From NCBI RefSeq assembly GCF_900182745.1, contig NZ_FXTY01000002.1, positions 496,001 to 560,000 of the forward strand: 64,000 nucleotides of DNA. Direction: 5' to 3'. The notes below the pieces were generated by a model. It was not told the DNA's origin. It ran no database searches and was given only the letters and a program-made list of their open reading frames with translations. Shown in pieces: positions 42,665 to 52,218 of the stretch. This stretch comes from Shimia sagamensis (GTDB lineage: Bacteria; Pseudomonadota; Alphaproteobacteria; Rhodobacterales; Rhodobacteraceae). Both the position numbers and the translations under genes were made by a program. How positions within the stretch are numbered: the stretch's first letter is position 1; each line of letters opens with the position of its first letter.

Positions 42665-43087
42665 TTAGGACCAGAAACTGTTCTGGTCGATGTTGCAGTC
42701 CTGCCGCGTGGATCCAACCGATTTGCTGGATCCCAGTCGAGGCCCCCAACGGCCCGATCGACCTGTTGCGCCCTGTGCAACCTGTGGAGGTTTCAAAGAA
42801 AACTGTGCCGTCTCAGGATTCGACGTGACTGTGCCTGGCCCGGTGCCGCCGACGACATAAACCCGCGCATTGTTAGGTGCACCCAGCCTGCGGCTCGCAT
42901 AGTCACCTGCCGCACACCAAAAATTGGCTTCGATGGCATTGGGGCGCACGCCCACCTCAAATACGTCAGCATTCACGGGTGTCACTTGCACGCCGCCACG
43001 GGAGACAAATCCACCGCCGCTGCTCGCATCCATACAGGCGCTCAGCGCCAGGGAACCAACCATCATACATACTGAGAGTGTCTTCAT
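42665..43087 (-). CDS. Lipoprotein of a tandem three-copy family, copy 2
   Basis: A 140-residue lipoprotein with lipobox LSAC (Cys18). It shares with copies 1 and 3 VTPVNADVFEVGVRP, FWCAAGDYA, LGAPNNARVYVVGG, AQFSLKPP and GATGRSGRWGPRLG, plus a C-terminal cysteine (RQDCNID). GGAG lies about eight bases upstream. It is spaced 21 bases before copy 1, so these form one operon. Nothing identifies a function. Confidence 0.75.
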   Translation of the reverse strand: MKTLSVCMMVGSLALSACMDASSGGGFVSRGGVQVTPVNADVFEVGVRPNAIEANFWCAAGDYASRRLGAPNNARVYVVGGTGPGTVTSNPETAQFSLKPPQVAQGATGRSGRWGPRLGSSKSVGSTRQDCNIDQNSFWS

Positions 43088-43156
43088 TCTTTTTCTCCAT
43101 TGCCGCGACGTGTGCCGCGGCAGTCAGTCTAAAGTCCGGAAAACTGCGCGGCGCAT

Positions 43157-43582
43157 TTAGAAAACCGCAAAAGGATCACCAATAATGCGACAATACCGAC
43201 GTGCATCAGCCACAAATTCATCTTCGCCAATGCGTGGGCCAAACGTCCCTTTGCGCCCTGTCGCACCCGCGGCTTGCCCGGCGGGCTTCAGAGAAAACTG
43301 TGCTGTGTCACGTGCGTTACTGGTCACGCCAGGCCCTGCTTCACCAACCACATAGATTCGCGCGCCCGCAGGTGCACCGAGCACTTGTGCAGCATAATTG
43401 CCGGCGCCGCACCACAGTTGCGCATTCGGATTACCACCAGGTCTTGGAGCCACTTCAAAAACATCCGCGGACACTTGGTTTACTCGAATATTGCCAACGG
43501 TTGTAAAATTGCTGCTACCCAGACCACCTGCCTCAGAGCAGCCGGCTGCTAGAAAAATCGCTAAAGCGGAAAGTCGTTTCAT
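43157..43582 (-). CDS. Lipoprotein of a tandem three-copy family, copy 3
   Basis: A 141-residue lipoprotein with lipobox AAGC (Cys15). It shares RVNQVSADVFEVAPRPG, LWCGAGNYA, LGAPAGARIYVVGEAGPGV, AQFSLKP and GATGRKGTFGPRIG with its neighbours, and the C-terminal cysteine is in RRYCRII. A longer frame to 43708 exists, but only the start at 43582 gives the lipoprotein signal. A 69-base gap with a TGCCGCG/CGCGGCA inverted repeat (43101-43122) separates it from copy 2. Confidence 0.75.
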   Translation of the reverse strand: MKRLSALAIFLAAGCSEAGGLGSSNFTTVGNIRVNQVSADVFEVAPRPGGNPNAQLWCGAGNYAAQVLGAPAGARIYVVGEAGPGVTSNARDTAQFSLKPAGQAAGATGRKGTFGPRIGEDEFVADARRYCRIIGDPFAVF

Positions 43583-43722
43583 CAAAAATCTCTGGAGTTG
43601 TCGTCCACCCAACGTGGCGGACGTGATCAACTTACCTGCATTCGCGCTAAGAGAAAAGGCCAGCATAGCTGCTGGCCCGGTCACGTTTACTGCATATGTC
43701 CGGGCCATCGCCCTAGATACAC

Positions 43723-44007
43723 TCAGAAAATTTGATCACCCATCTGATCAATCATCTGTTTTGCTTTGCCAATAGAGGCCTCAACAGCCTCGCCATGATC
43801 GCGGATCACATCCGCACGGATCAGGGTGTGGCTTTTGGCTTCACCGTTCACAACGCCGTCAATACGCGCCGAGATGCGAAACTGACCACTTTCCGAAATT
43901 GGACAAGGGGTGATTTGGAACCCCTTATAGTCCACCGGCTGTGTGGACTTTTCGGAGGCAGCATCCTTGCTTTCACCACCACCGAAAAGCTTCTTGAACA
44001 ACGACAT
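43723..44007 (-). CDS. HlyU-family protein
   Basis: A 94-residue protein with the HlyU family beginning MSLFKKLFGG and core VDYKGFQITPCPISESGQFRISARIDG, then RADVIRDHGEAVEASIGKAKQMID. HlyU in vibrios is a winged-helix activator, but the alphaproteobacterial members carrying this Pfam name are a different, short, largely uncharacterised fold. It follows rpoD with three bases between, so it is likely part of the dnaG-rpoD transcript or read from it. Confidence 0.8.
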   Translation of the reverse strand: MSLFKKLFGGGESKDAASEKSTQPVDYKGFQITPCPISESGQFRISARIDGVVNGEAKSHTLIRADVIRDHGEAVEASIGKAKQMIDQMGDQIF

Positions 44008-44010
44008 CGT

Positions 44011-46005
44011 TTACTGATCCAGGAAGCTGCGCAGCTTGCGCGAGCGACTTGGATGCTTCAACTTACGCAGCGCCTTGGCTTCAATCTGACGGATACGCTC
44101 ACGGGTCACGCTGAACTGCTGACCAACTTCCTCAAGCGTGTGGTCAGTGTTCATGCCAATGCCAAAACGCATCCGCAGCACACGTTCCTCACGTGGCGTG
44201 AGGCTTGCCAGAACCCGCGTAGTGGTTTCTTTGAGGTTTTCCTGAATGGCACTGTCCAGTGGCAGCACAGCATTCTTGTCCTCAATGAAATCACCCAACT
44301 GGCTGTCTTCCTCGTCCCCAATTGGGGTTTCCAGTGAGATTGGCTCCTTGGCGATTTTCATCACCTTGCGCACTTTCTCCAGTGGCATCTGCAGCTTCTC
44401 GGCCAGTTCTTCCGGCGTTGGCTCGCGACCAATCTCATGCAGCATCTGACGGGAGGTCCGCACCAGTTTGTTGATCGTCTCGATCATATGCACCGGAATA
44501 CGGATGGTGCGGGCTTGGTCGGCAATCGAACGGGTGATTGCTTGACGGATCCACCAGGTCGCATAAGTGGAGAATTTGTACCCACGACGGTATTCAAACT
44601 TGTCCACCGCCTTCATCAGGCCAATGTTACCTTCTTGAATGAGATCAAGGAACTGCAGGCCACGGTTGGTGTATTTCTTGGCAATCGAGATCACCAGTCG
44701 CAGATTGGCCTCAACCATTTCTTTCTTGGCCTGACGGGCTTCTTTCTCACCCTTCTGAACCTGCTGCACGATGCGGCGGAATTCCGGGATATCCAGGCCA
44801 ACATATTGGCCCACTTGCGCCATGTCGTTGCGCAGTTCGGTCACTTTGTCGACCGAGCGCTCCATGAACATCTGCCAGCCACGACCTGACTTTGATGACA
44901 TGTCGTCCAGCCAGTTTGGGTCCAACTCGCGGCCACGGTAAGCTTCAATAAATTCACGGCGGTTGATGCGCGCTTGGTCCGCCAGCTTCACCATTGAGCT
45001 GTCGATCTGCATCACACGACGGTTGATGCCGTACAACTGATCGATCAGCGCGTCGATACGGTTGTTGTGCAAGTGAAGCTCGTTCACCAGTTCCACAATC
45101 TCGGACCGCAATTTTTGATAAATGCCTTCGTCTTTTTTGGAAAAAGACCCGTCTTCATTCAAGGTCGCAGAAATCCGAGCATCCTGCATATCCGAGAGCA
45201 TCGCAAAGTCGCGGGCGATGACATCCAATGTTTCCAGCACACGCGGCTTAAGCGCGGCCTCCATCGCGGCAAGCGACATGTTGGCCTGCTCGTCTTCATC
45301 ATCGTCATCGTCGTCTTTGGCAATTGGATTGCCGTCGGCGTCCAGTTCCTGTTGCCCGTCTTCCGATTTCGGCGCTGAGGTCACATTGGCTGCTTCTGCG
45401 GCCACAGGCGTTGCCCCGCCCTCCTCTTCATCTTCACCCATCTGGTTGCCAAAGGTGGTTTCCAGATCAATCACGTCGCGCAGCAAAATATCTTCAGACA
45501 GAAGTTCGTCACGCCAGATTGTGATCGCTTGGAAGGTCAGTGGACTTTCGCACAGTCCGGCGATCATTGTGTTGCGGCCAGCCTCGATGCGCTTGGCAAT
45601 CGCGATCTCACCTTCACGGCTCAGCAACTCAACCGAGCCCATTTCGCGCAGATACATGCGCACCGGGTCATCGGTGCGATCCAACTTCTCGCTACCGCCA
45701 CTTGAAACAGCCACGCCACGCGCCGCAGACGAGGTGTCCACTACAGCAGTGGATTTTGCCTCTTCTTCTTCTTCTTCGTCTTCGATGATGTTGATGCCCA
45801 TTTCAGACAGCATCGACATCACGTCTTCAATTTGTTCGGAGCTCACTTGATCAGGTGGCAGAACTTGGTTCAGCTGATCGTAAGTGATGTAGCCCTTCTC
45901 CCGGGCCTCAGCGATCATTTTCTTGACGGCAGTCTGGCTCATATCGAGCGAGATTTCGGCGTCCTGATCGGCGGGCTTCTGGTCGTCGGTGTCCTTGGCG
46001 GCCAT
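44011..46005 (-). CDS. rpoD: RNA polymerase primary sigma factor RpoD (sigma-70)
   Basis: A 664-residue housekeeping sigma factor. Region 1.1 is near the N-terminus ([33 protein letters not shown]), region 1.2 is [29 protein letters not shown], and there is a long acidic non-conserved insert (DDDDDDEDE near residue 220). Regions 2.1-2.4 are [61 protein letters not shown]; region 4.2 ends [39 protein letters not shown] precedes the start. Synteny dnaG-rpoD is standard. Confidence 0.97.
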   Translation of the reverse strand: MAAKDTDDQKPADQDAEISLDMSQTAVKKMIAEAREKGYITYDQLNQVLPPDQVSSEQIEDVMSMLSEMGINIIEDEEEEEEAKSTAVVDTSSAARGVAVSSGGSEKLDRTDDPVRMYLREMGSVELLSREGEIAIAKRIEAGRNTMIAGLCESPLTFQAITIWRDELLSEDILLRDVIDLETTFGNQMGEDEEEGGATPVAAEAANVTSAPKSEDGQQELDADGNPIAKDDDDDDEDEQANMSLAAMEAALKPRVLETLDVIARDFAMLSDMQDARISATLNEDGSFSKKDEGIYQKLRSEIVELVNELHLHNNRIDALIDQLYGINRRVMQIDSSMVKLADQARINRREFIEAYRGRELDPNWLDDMSSKSGRGWQMFMERSVDKVTELRNDMAQVGQYVGLDIPEFRRIVQQVQKGEKEARQAKKEMVEANLRLVISIAKKYTNRGLQFLDLIQEGNIGLMKAVDKFEYRRGYKFSTYATWWIRQAITRSIADQARTIRIPVHMIETINKLVRTSRQMLHEIGREPTPEELAEKLQMPLEKVRKVMKIAKEPISLETPIGDEEDSQLGDFIEDKNAVLPLDSAIQENLKETTTRVLASLTPREERVLRMRFGIGMNTDHTLEEVGQQFSVTRERIRQIEAKALRKLKHPSRSRKLRSFLDQ

Positions 46006-46133
46006 TCAATGCTCCTGCAAGTTCGGGCTAAGGTGATTCGCTGGCTCCGAATCAACCCCGCAATAGGGTGATTCGCAACCCCACCGCGTCCGTTTTCTTC
46101 ATGTGTTGCTTACAAGGCTGCGCCGTAAGGGAA

Positions 46134-48095
46134 TTATCCCTTGCGTGGTGGCTTCCCACCCCTTGTAAAATCGATCATTTCCCGCAGCGCATCCAACGCC
46201 GCGCGTTCATCCTTGTCAATTGGCGCCCCATTGTCGCCAACAGCAAAATCGCCCCCGCCTTCTTCGTCGAGACCGCTTTGCATTGCCTTGTTTCGTGCCT
46301 CAGCCGCCTGTCCCAACCGCCACGTCATTGCCTCATCAGCAATGCTTAGGAGATCTTCTTCGGCTTCAGCGATTTCTTCGCTCAATCCCCGCTCGGTTTT
46401 GAGCTTCGCGAGCTCCTCGGTCAGCGTCATGCGCGCCAGCGCCATGTCACCGGGTTTGCGTACCGCGGGGGTGATGGCGACATGGGGTTGGCGCAGCAGG
46501 TTTTCAACCATCTCCAGCCCCAAAGCCATTTCTACATTGCTACGTGGATCCGGCGTGTTCGCATAGCGCAGCAAAACATCACGCAAATGCGCGTTGTCCT
46601 GATCCAAACAGTTCATGCTTTCAATTTCATACTCAAAATCATCCAGCAATTCTGGATTGACCAAGGCCACAGCTAAAACCACCGCCTCACGCACACGCCT
46701 CTCAACTGGCCCTTCACTGGCCGCCAACATCGACGTTTTGGTGTGGGCTTGCACCGTCGGCTCTGCGTTCCATTTGCCTTTTTTGAAAGTGCCTTTTCCG
46801 ACGCCCCGTTGCGGGCGGAACAATTGGAACCGCAATTCCTTGATTGCTTCGCCATAGTGGCTCCGAATTGACGGGTCTTGGATCAATTTGATCTTCTGTT
46901 TGAGCAACTTGTCGAGCGCAGCCCGTCGCTCGGGGCTGTCAAACACTTTGCCCTCGATTTCGCGTTGCCACAGCAGCTTGACCATTGGCATTGCCGCGTC
47001 GAGCACCTTCTGTACCGCGCTTGCGCCTTTGGCCTTGATAAGATCGTCGGGGTCTTGCCCCTCCGGCATAACAGCAAATCGCAGGGATTTGCCTGCTTCG
47101 AGCAACGGCAGTGCCAAATCCACCACCCGCATGGCCGCGCGAATACCAGCTTTATCACCGTCCAGCGCAATGATTGGTTCGTCAGAAATCCGCCACAGCA
47201 ACTGCAACTGGTTTTCGGTAACCGCTGTGCCCAGCGGCGCCACCGACGCACCAAAACCGGCGTCACACAAGGCAATCACATCCATGTAGCCTTCAGCCAC
47301 GATCAAAGGCTGGCCTTTCCCTGCCGCCTCCCTTGCCGGACCGTGGTTGTAAAGGCTGCGTCCCTTATCAAACAGTTCCGTCTCAGGACTATTGAGGTAT
47401 TTGGCGTTGTCATTCGGATCCATCGCACGACCACCAAAGGCGATGCACTTGCCGCGCGCATCGCGAATAGGAAACATAATGCGATTGCGGAACGTGTCGT
47501 AAGGCTTGCCGCCTTTGTTGGACGGTTTGGCCAGCCCAGCGCCAATGATCAAATCCGGGTCCACGCCTTTGCCGGTCAAAGCATCCCAAAGACCCTGCCA
47601 CCCGTCCGGCGCAAAGCCGATGTCAAACCGATCACGTGTCTCCTGCGCCATGCCGCGCCGATCGAGATAGGCCCGCGCCTCGCTCCCTGCCCCCGCGTTC
47701 AACATCAGCCGGAAATGCTGCACAGCCATCTCCATGACATCCGACAGCTGCGTGCGACGGTCGGCTTTCTGCTGCGCCTGAGGATCACGCTTGGGCATGG
47801 TCATCCCGGCTTCTTCTGCCAGAATTTCCACCGCTTCCATAAAACCGACATTCTCGGTTTCGGTCACAAATTTGATCGCGTCCCCTTTGGCCTGACAGCC
47901 AAAGCAATAGTAATAGCCTTTGCGATCATCCACATGAAAAGAGGCGGTTTTCTCATGGTGAAACGGACACGGTGCCCACATATCACCCTTGCCCTGATTG
48001 GACTTGCGCGCTTCCCACATGACTTTACGCCCCACCACCTGAACGATGGAAGTGCGACTGCGAAGCTCATCTAAGAATCCGGGCGGTAAGGACAT
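46134..48095 (-). CDS. dnaG: DNA primase DnaG
   Basis: A 653-residue primase that makes RNA primers for replication. The zinc-binding CHC2 domain (residues about 37-65) has CPFHHEKTASFHVDDRKGYYYCFGCQAKGD. The catalytic core has AYLDRRGMAQETRDRFDIGFAPDGW, and TOPRIM motifs LIVAEGYMDVIAL and IIALDGDKAGIRAAMR. The C-terminal helicase-binding domain is less conserved, as usual. It lies 128 bases upstream of rpoD on the same strand. Confidence 0.97.
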   Translation of the reverse strand: MSLPPGFLDELRSRTSIVQVVGRKVMWEARKSNQGKGDMWAPCPFHHEKTASFHVDDRKGYYYCFGCQAKGDAIKFVTETENVGFMEAVEILAEEAGMTMPKRDPQAQQKADRRTQLSDVMEMAVQHFRLMLNAGAGSEARAYLDRRGMAQETRDRFDIGFAPDGWQGLWDALTGKGVDPDLIIGAGLAKPSNKGGKPYDTFRNRIMFPIRDARGKCIAFGGRAMDPNDNAKYLNSPETELFDKGRSLYNHGPAREAAGKGQPLIVAEGYMDVIALCDAGFGASVAPLGTAVTENQLQLLWRISDEPIIALDGDKAGIRAAMRVVDLALPLLEAGKSLRFAVMPEGQDPDDLIKAKGASAVQKVLDAAMPMVKLLWQREIEGKVFDSPERRAALDKLLKQKIKLIQDPSIRSHYGEAIKELRFQLFRPQRGVGKGTFKKGKWNAEPTVQAHTKTSMLAASEGPVERRVREAVVLAVALVNPELLDDFEYEIESMNCLDQDNAHLRDVLLRYANTPDPRSNVEMALGLEMVENLLRQPHVAITPAVRKPGDMALARMTLTEELAKLKTERGLSEEIAEAEEDLLSIADEAMTWRLGQAAEARNKAMQSGLDEEGGGDFAVGDNGAPIDKDERAALDALREMIDFTRGGKPPRKG

Positions 48096-48110
48096 GTTGA
48101 TCCGATTAGG

Positions 48111-48446
48111 TCAGTTTGAAGCGGACTTCTGCATTTCCTGAATTTGGTCCCAATTGTCCAGACACTGTTGCTCAACTTGTGCGCCCAGATCGATCTTTTT
48201 CAGGTCTCGCTTTTTGGCACCATAGACCACCGGCGCAAAATGCAGGATTGCCGCGTTGTAGTTTTCCGGCCAGGTTGGCTCATTGGCCAGCAGATACTCT
48301 TCCAGGTCTTTGGCCTTCACCCTCTCCAGACGGGCCTCCTGAATCGCTTTGATCACTTGCCCCTGGTATTTGCAGGTGTCTTCTTTGCCATCGGCGGCAT
48401 GGGCTGCACTGCTCAGCATCAGCGCCACGAGAGTATAACGGACCAT
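48111..48446 (-). CDS. Small secreted protein, unknown family
   Basis: A 111-residue exported protein. The signal peptide (MVRYTLVALMLSSAAHAADG) is cleaved near residue 18. The mature part holds two cysteines, in DTCKYQGQV and QQCLDNWD, probably a disulfide, and the acidic/aromatic stretch EYLLANEPTWPENYN. The start at 48446 is preceded by AGGAGG. Similar proteins occur in Rhodobacterales without known role. It is 15 bases upstream of dnaG on the same strand, so it may be the first gene of the transcript. Confidence 0.7.
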   Translation of the reverse strand: MVRYTLVALMLSSAAHAADGKEDTCKYQGQVIKAIQEARLERVKAKDLEEYLLANEPTWPENYNAAILHFAPVVYGAKKRDLKKIDLGAQVEQQCLDNWDQIQEMQKSASN

Positions 48447-48480
48447 CAAGGCCTCCTGAATCACTTTAGACCCAACGAGA

Positions 48481-49026
48481 CTACCCCCGTGCGGCAAGGC
48501 TTTCCATGGCCCTTTGCAAATCGTGAACAAGTGTTTTGGCCATTGAGCGGAACGCCATGATCTGAAATGCCTGCTCCCCAACCCGCGTGATAGACACAGT
48601 CATATGCCCCAGCATGGTGCGCGCTGTGTGGCCCCGTTTAAATGTGGCACCGCGCAAATCTATAGGCACAAGCCGTGCCAACACCTCTTCCGCGCCTGCA
48701 CCTTCGAGCTTCACCACCGCCCAGGCATCACTCTGATCTACCAAGGTTGCCTCGTTCTTAAGACTCCAACTTGGAGCCGGACCAACCAACATCACTTGAT
48801 CACGCCCAAACCAAACCGCCCGAGCCTCCGTCGTGCCAGTTGCCCGATTGGGTTTTGGCATTGCCATGCCATGCGCGGACTTCAACAAGTCGGAACAGGC
48901 CTCTACGCGGCCTGCCCTTGCAGTCACCATAGACAGGCTCACTGGCAGCTCTTCGGTCAACGACACCTCGCCAACACTCAGCGGCAGCAAGCCCTCACAC
49001 GGCGTCTTGGCTCTCAACTCAACCAC
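48481..49026 (-). CDS. soxG: Sarcosine oxidase gamma subunit
   Basis: A 181-residue gamma subunit of heterotetrameric sarcosine oxidase. It has the typical core AVWFGRDQVMLVGPAP, DQSDAWAVVKLEGAGAEEVLARLVPIDLRGATFKRGHTARTMLGHM and AFQIMAFRSMAKTLVHDL. It is required to assemble the alpha-beta-delta-gamma enzyme. The start is GTG at 49026, with GGAGG eight bases upstream and an eight-base overlap with the soxA end. It is the last gene of the sox operon. Confidence 0.9.
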   Translation of the reverse strand: MVELRAKTPCEGLLPLSVGEVSLTEELPVSLSMVTARAGRVEACSDLLKSAHGMAMPKPNRATGTTEARAVWFGRDQVMLVGPAPSWSLKNEATLVDQSDAWAVVKLEGAGAEEVLARLVPIDLRGATFKRGHTARTMLGHMTVSITRVGEQAFQIMAFRSMAKTLVHDLQRAMESLAARG

Positions 49027-51949
49027 GCATCCGCCCTCCGTCTGAATCAAAGAACACCGGATCACAAACTTCACACCGCGTCGTCACGCCCCGAAGATGG
49101 TCCACCATCATCACCTGCTCTCCATGCCGCGCCCGTCCATTTCGTAGAAACGCCAGCCCAAGGAAACTCTCAAATGTCGGCGAGAAGCCAACTGAGGTGG
49201 TATATCCCTGCTCATTCTCGCGCACAGGCTCGGCATCCACCTCAAACAAATGCGCCCCGGCGGTCAGTTGTTTCACCGGCCCCACAGGCTTCAAGCCCAC
49301 CAGTTGCTCTCGCTCGTCACCATACAGCCCAGGCCGCTCGCTCATGGTCTTGCCGATGCAATCCTTCTTCGCGCTCACCATACGTTCCAGGCCAATGTCA
49401 AAAGCCGTGGTGCGTCCGTGGATTTCGGAATGGGTGATGAAGCCTTTCTCAATGCGCAACACGTTGAGTGCTTCCATCCCATAGGCCCCACCGCCCAGAG
49501 CCTCAGCTCTCTGCACCAGCGCCTGATACAGGCTCTTACCGTAACGCGCGGGCACAGCAATTTCATACGCGTGCTCCCCACTGAACGAAATTCGGAACAA
49601 CCGCCCGCGTACGCCGCCAACTGTAATCTCGCCGCAGCCCATGAATGGGAAGGTCTCGGTGTCTATCTCCTCGCCCACAATTCCAGCTAACATCTCGCGT
49701 GACTCAGGCCCTGCCACCGCAAACTGCGCCCACTGTTCTGTCACCGAAACCATCGACACGTCCAACTCCGGACGCAGGCATTGATGCACATACTCCAGAT
49801 GTCGCATCACCGGCCCCGCCGCCGCCGTTGTGGTGGTCATGACAAAATGATCTTCACCCAGTCGCGCAGTGGTGCCGTCATCCATCACCGTGCCATCTTC
49901 ACGCAGCATCAGACCATAGCGCACCTTGCCAACCTTCAGCGTACTGAAGGTGTTGGTGTAGACAAAATCCAGCAACACCGCTGCATCCGGTCCCTGTATG
50001 TCGATCTTGCCCAGCGTGGACACATCACACACCCCAACCGCATTGCGCACCATCTGTACCTCGCGATCACAGCTCTGCCGCCACTTGGTTTCGTCAGCTT
50101 TAGGGTAATAGCTCGGACGATACCAAAGCCCCGCCTCAATCATCGGCGCGCCATTGGTGACACTGGCCTCATGGCTGGTGGTCAAGCGTTCCGGCGCAAA
50201 ACCAATGCCCTGCGCCCCCGCGCCCAGCGCCGCAATGCTCACCGGAACAAACGGCGGGCGGAAGGTGGTGGTGCCCGTTTCCGGGATGCCCCGTCCTGTA
50301 GCATCTGCAAGCACCGCCAGCGCACCCATGCTGGATGTTTTACCTTGATCCGGCGCCATGCCCTGTGTGGTGTAGCGTTTCATATGTTCCACAGAGCGGA
50401 AATTCTCCTTCGCCGCCTGTTTCACGTCCTTTACTGTCACGTCATTCTGAAAATCCAGCCACGCGCGACCGCGACCGGCCACCGCCCAAAGCGGCGCCAT
50501 GTTGTAAGGCGCATCCTCTGCCGCTGGCACTTCCGCGTCTATCGACTTGAAACCCAGAGCCTGAACCGCGTCATTGGCTTTGTCTGCCCCTTCCTGCAAC
50601 GCGCCAAGCGTTGAGAAGGTTCCGTTGCAAGCCCCCGCCGTGGTCAGGCCTGGCACCATGCCCTCAACGGGACCAAAGCTCTGAATGTCATCGCGCCACT
50701 CTGGACGTCCATTCATATGACAGGTCAAGTGAACGGCTGGATTCCAACCACCAGACACCGCTAGGCAATCCGTCCCAAGCTTCTCTTCTCCGCTGACCGT
50801 TCGGTAAGTGACGCTTTCAAGCGCCTTGCGCCCTCCTGCATCACAGACCTCAGCCCCATAGATCACAGGATAGCCTTGTCCCGAAGGCCCGTCATTCCGG
50901 CTGTCCAGAACCGCAGTGACATGCACACCACACGCTTTCAAATCTCGGGCCGTGCGATGGCCGTCATCATTGTTGGTGAACACTGTCACCGCCCGTCCCG
51001 GTGCAACCCCGTAACGGTTCACGTAGGTCCGCACCGCCGCCGCACTCATTATGCCAGGCCGATCATTGTTGCGAAACGCGATAGGCCGTTCAATTGCGCC
51101 TGCGCACAAAATCGTACGCTTCGCCACGATGCGCCAGAAACACTCCAATGGACGCCCACTGGCGTCACTCAAATGATGACTAATGCGCTCAAGCGCCCCA
51201 TAGGTGCCATGGTCATAGGCTCCGGTCACTGTGGTGCGCGGCATCAGCCGCACGTTGGGCAACGACGCCAACTCTGCCACCATATCAGCGGCCCATTCCG
51301 CCGCTGCGATACCGTCTATGTCCTCACACTCTCCGTTCAGACGCCCGCCCAATGTGCTGTCTTCATCAGCGAGCAACACATCAGCCCCGGCCCGCGCAGC
51401 GGTCAAGGCCGCCATCAGCCCCGCAGGCCCGGCACCAATCACCAGCACATCACAAAACGCAAAAGCCTTCTCATAGAGGTCTGCGTTATGTTCCCGAGAT
51501 AGAGAGCCCAACCCTGCAGACCGGCGAATGACCGGCTCATACACCCGCTCCCAGAACGCCTTGGGCCACATGAACGTCTTATAATAAAACCCAGCCCCCA
51601 GAAACGGGGCTGCCAGATCATTGACTGCCAAAAGGTCTACATCCAGACTTGGCCAGCGGTTCTGGCTGCGGACCTCCAGCCCGTCATAGATTTCTTGCAT
51701 CGTGGCGCGCACATTGGGTTCCTGATGTGCCCCCCGCCCCACAGTCACCAGCGCGTTGGCCTCTTCTGAGCCCGCGCCCATCACACCGCGTGGACGGTGA
51801 TACTTAAAGGAGCGCGCCACCAGTTTGATGTCATTGGCCAGCAACGCAGAGGCCACTGTGTCCCCCGCAAAGCCCTGCACGCGACGACCGTCAAAAGTAA
51901 AACTGACCGGCTTGCTCCGATCCACACAGCCCTTGCCCGCAACCCTCAT
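49019..51949 (-). CDS. soxA: Sarcosine oxidase alpha subunit
   Basis: A 976-residue alpha subunit. The N-terminal ferredoxin-like domain begins RSKPVSFTFDGRRVQGFAGDTVASALLANDI. The NAD(P)+-binding Rossmann domain is DVLVIGAGPAGLMAALTAARAGADVLLADED with a second nucleotide motif near GRAVTVFTNNDDGH. The C-terminal aminomethyltransferase-like (GCV_T) domain binds tetrahydrofolate (EAGLWYRPSYYPKADETKW, FQNDVTVKDVKQAAKENFRSVEHMKRYTTQGM). The enzyme oxidatively demethylates sarcosine to glycine with formation of 5,10-methylene-tetrahydrofolate. The start overlaps the soxD stop by four bases. Confidence 0.95.
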   Translation of the reverse strand: MRVAGKGCVDRSKPVSFTFDGRRVQGFAGDTVASALLANDIKLVARSFKYHRPRGVMGAGSEEANALVTVGRGAHQEPNVRATMQEIYDGLEVRSQNRWPSLDVDLLAVNDLAAPFLGAGFYYKTFMWPKAFWERVYEPVIRRSAGLGSLSREHNADLYEKAFAFCDVLVIGAGPAGLMAALTAARAGADVLLADEDSTLGGRLNGECEDIDGIAAAEWAADMVAELASLPNVRLMPRTTVTGAYDHGTYGALERISHHLSDASGRPLECFWRIVAKRTILCAGAIERPIAFRNNDRPGIMSAAAVRTYVNRYGVAPGRAVTVFTNNDDGHRTARDLKACGVHVTAVLDSRNDGPSGQGYPVIYGAEVCDAGGRKALESVTYRTVSGEEKLGTDCLAVSGGWNPAVHLTCHMNGRPEWRDDIQSFGPVEGMVPGLTTAGACNGTFSTLGALQEGADKANDAVQALGFKSIDAEVPAAEDAPYNMAPLWAVAGRGRAWLDFQNDVTVKDVKQAAKENFRSVEHMKRYTTQGMAPDQGKTSSMGALAVLADATGRGIPETGTTTFRPPFVPVSIAALGAGAQGIGFAPERLTTSHEASVTNGAPMIEAGLWYRPSYYPKADETKWRQSCDREVQMVRNAVGVCDVSTLGKIDIQGPDAAVLLDFVYTNTFSTLKVGKVRYGLMLREDGTVMDDGTTARLGEDHFVMTTTTAAAGPVMRHLEYVHQCLRPELDVSMVSVTEQWAQFAVAGPESREMLAGIVGEEIDTETFPFMGCGEITVGGVRGRLFRISFSGEHAYEIAVPARYGKSLYQALVQRAEALGGGAYGMEALNVLRIEKGFITHSEIHGRTTAFDIGLERMVSAKKDCIGKTMSERPGLYGDEREQLVGLKPVGPVKQLTAGAHLFEVDAEPVRENEQGYTTSVGFSPTFESFLGLAFLRNGRARHGEQVMMVDHLRGVTTRCEVCDPVFFDSDGGRMRG

Positions 51950-52218
51950 GCACTGGCCTCCTTCAGGTCTGACGCCAGCTCGGTGCACAGAACGTCGTGG
52001 GTCACTGTGTTACGCGTGACCACAATCCAAGCCCCACAGCCCCCTTCATGATACCAGAGGTCCCGCGTCTCCCCCGCGGGATTGTCGCGATTGTGCACAT
52101 AGTCGTCCCACTCAACATCAGTTGCGTCGGGGTCGGGACGGTTCAGCGCCACGGCATCCCCTTGATAATAAAACTCACGCAGATCACGTTCGCCACAATG
52201 CGGACAGGTCAGTCTCAT
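51946..52218 (-). CDS. soxD: Sarcosine oxidase delta subunit
   Basis: A 90-residue subunit with the zinc-binding start MRLTCPHCGERDLREF, then DPDATDVEWDDYVHNRDNPAGETRDLWYHEGGCGAWIVVTRNTVTHDV, a family hallmark. The zinc ligands are the CPHC cysteines and histidines in the C-terminal half. Its ATG overlaps the stop of an upstream periplasmic-protein gene (ATGA), and its stop overlaps the soxA start. Confidence 0.94.
   Translation of the reverse strand: MRLTCPHCGERDLREFYYQGDAVALNRPDPDATDVEWDDYVHNRDNPAGETRDLWYHEGGCGAWIVVTRNTVTHDVLCTELASDLKEASA

Noticed and set aside
46878-48074. 398-residue frame antisense to dnaG
   Set aside because: A shadow frame of dnaG. The opposite strand carries all primase motifs.
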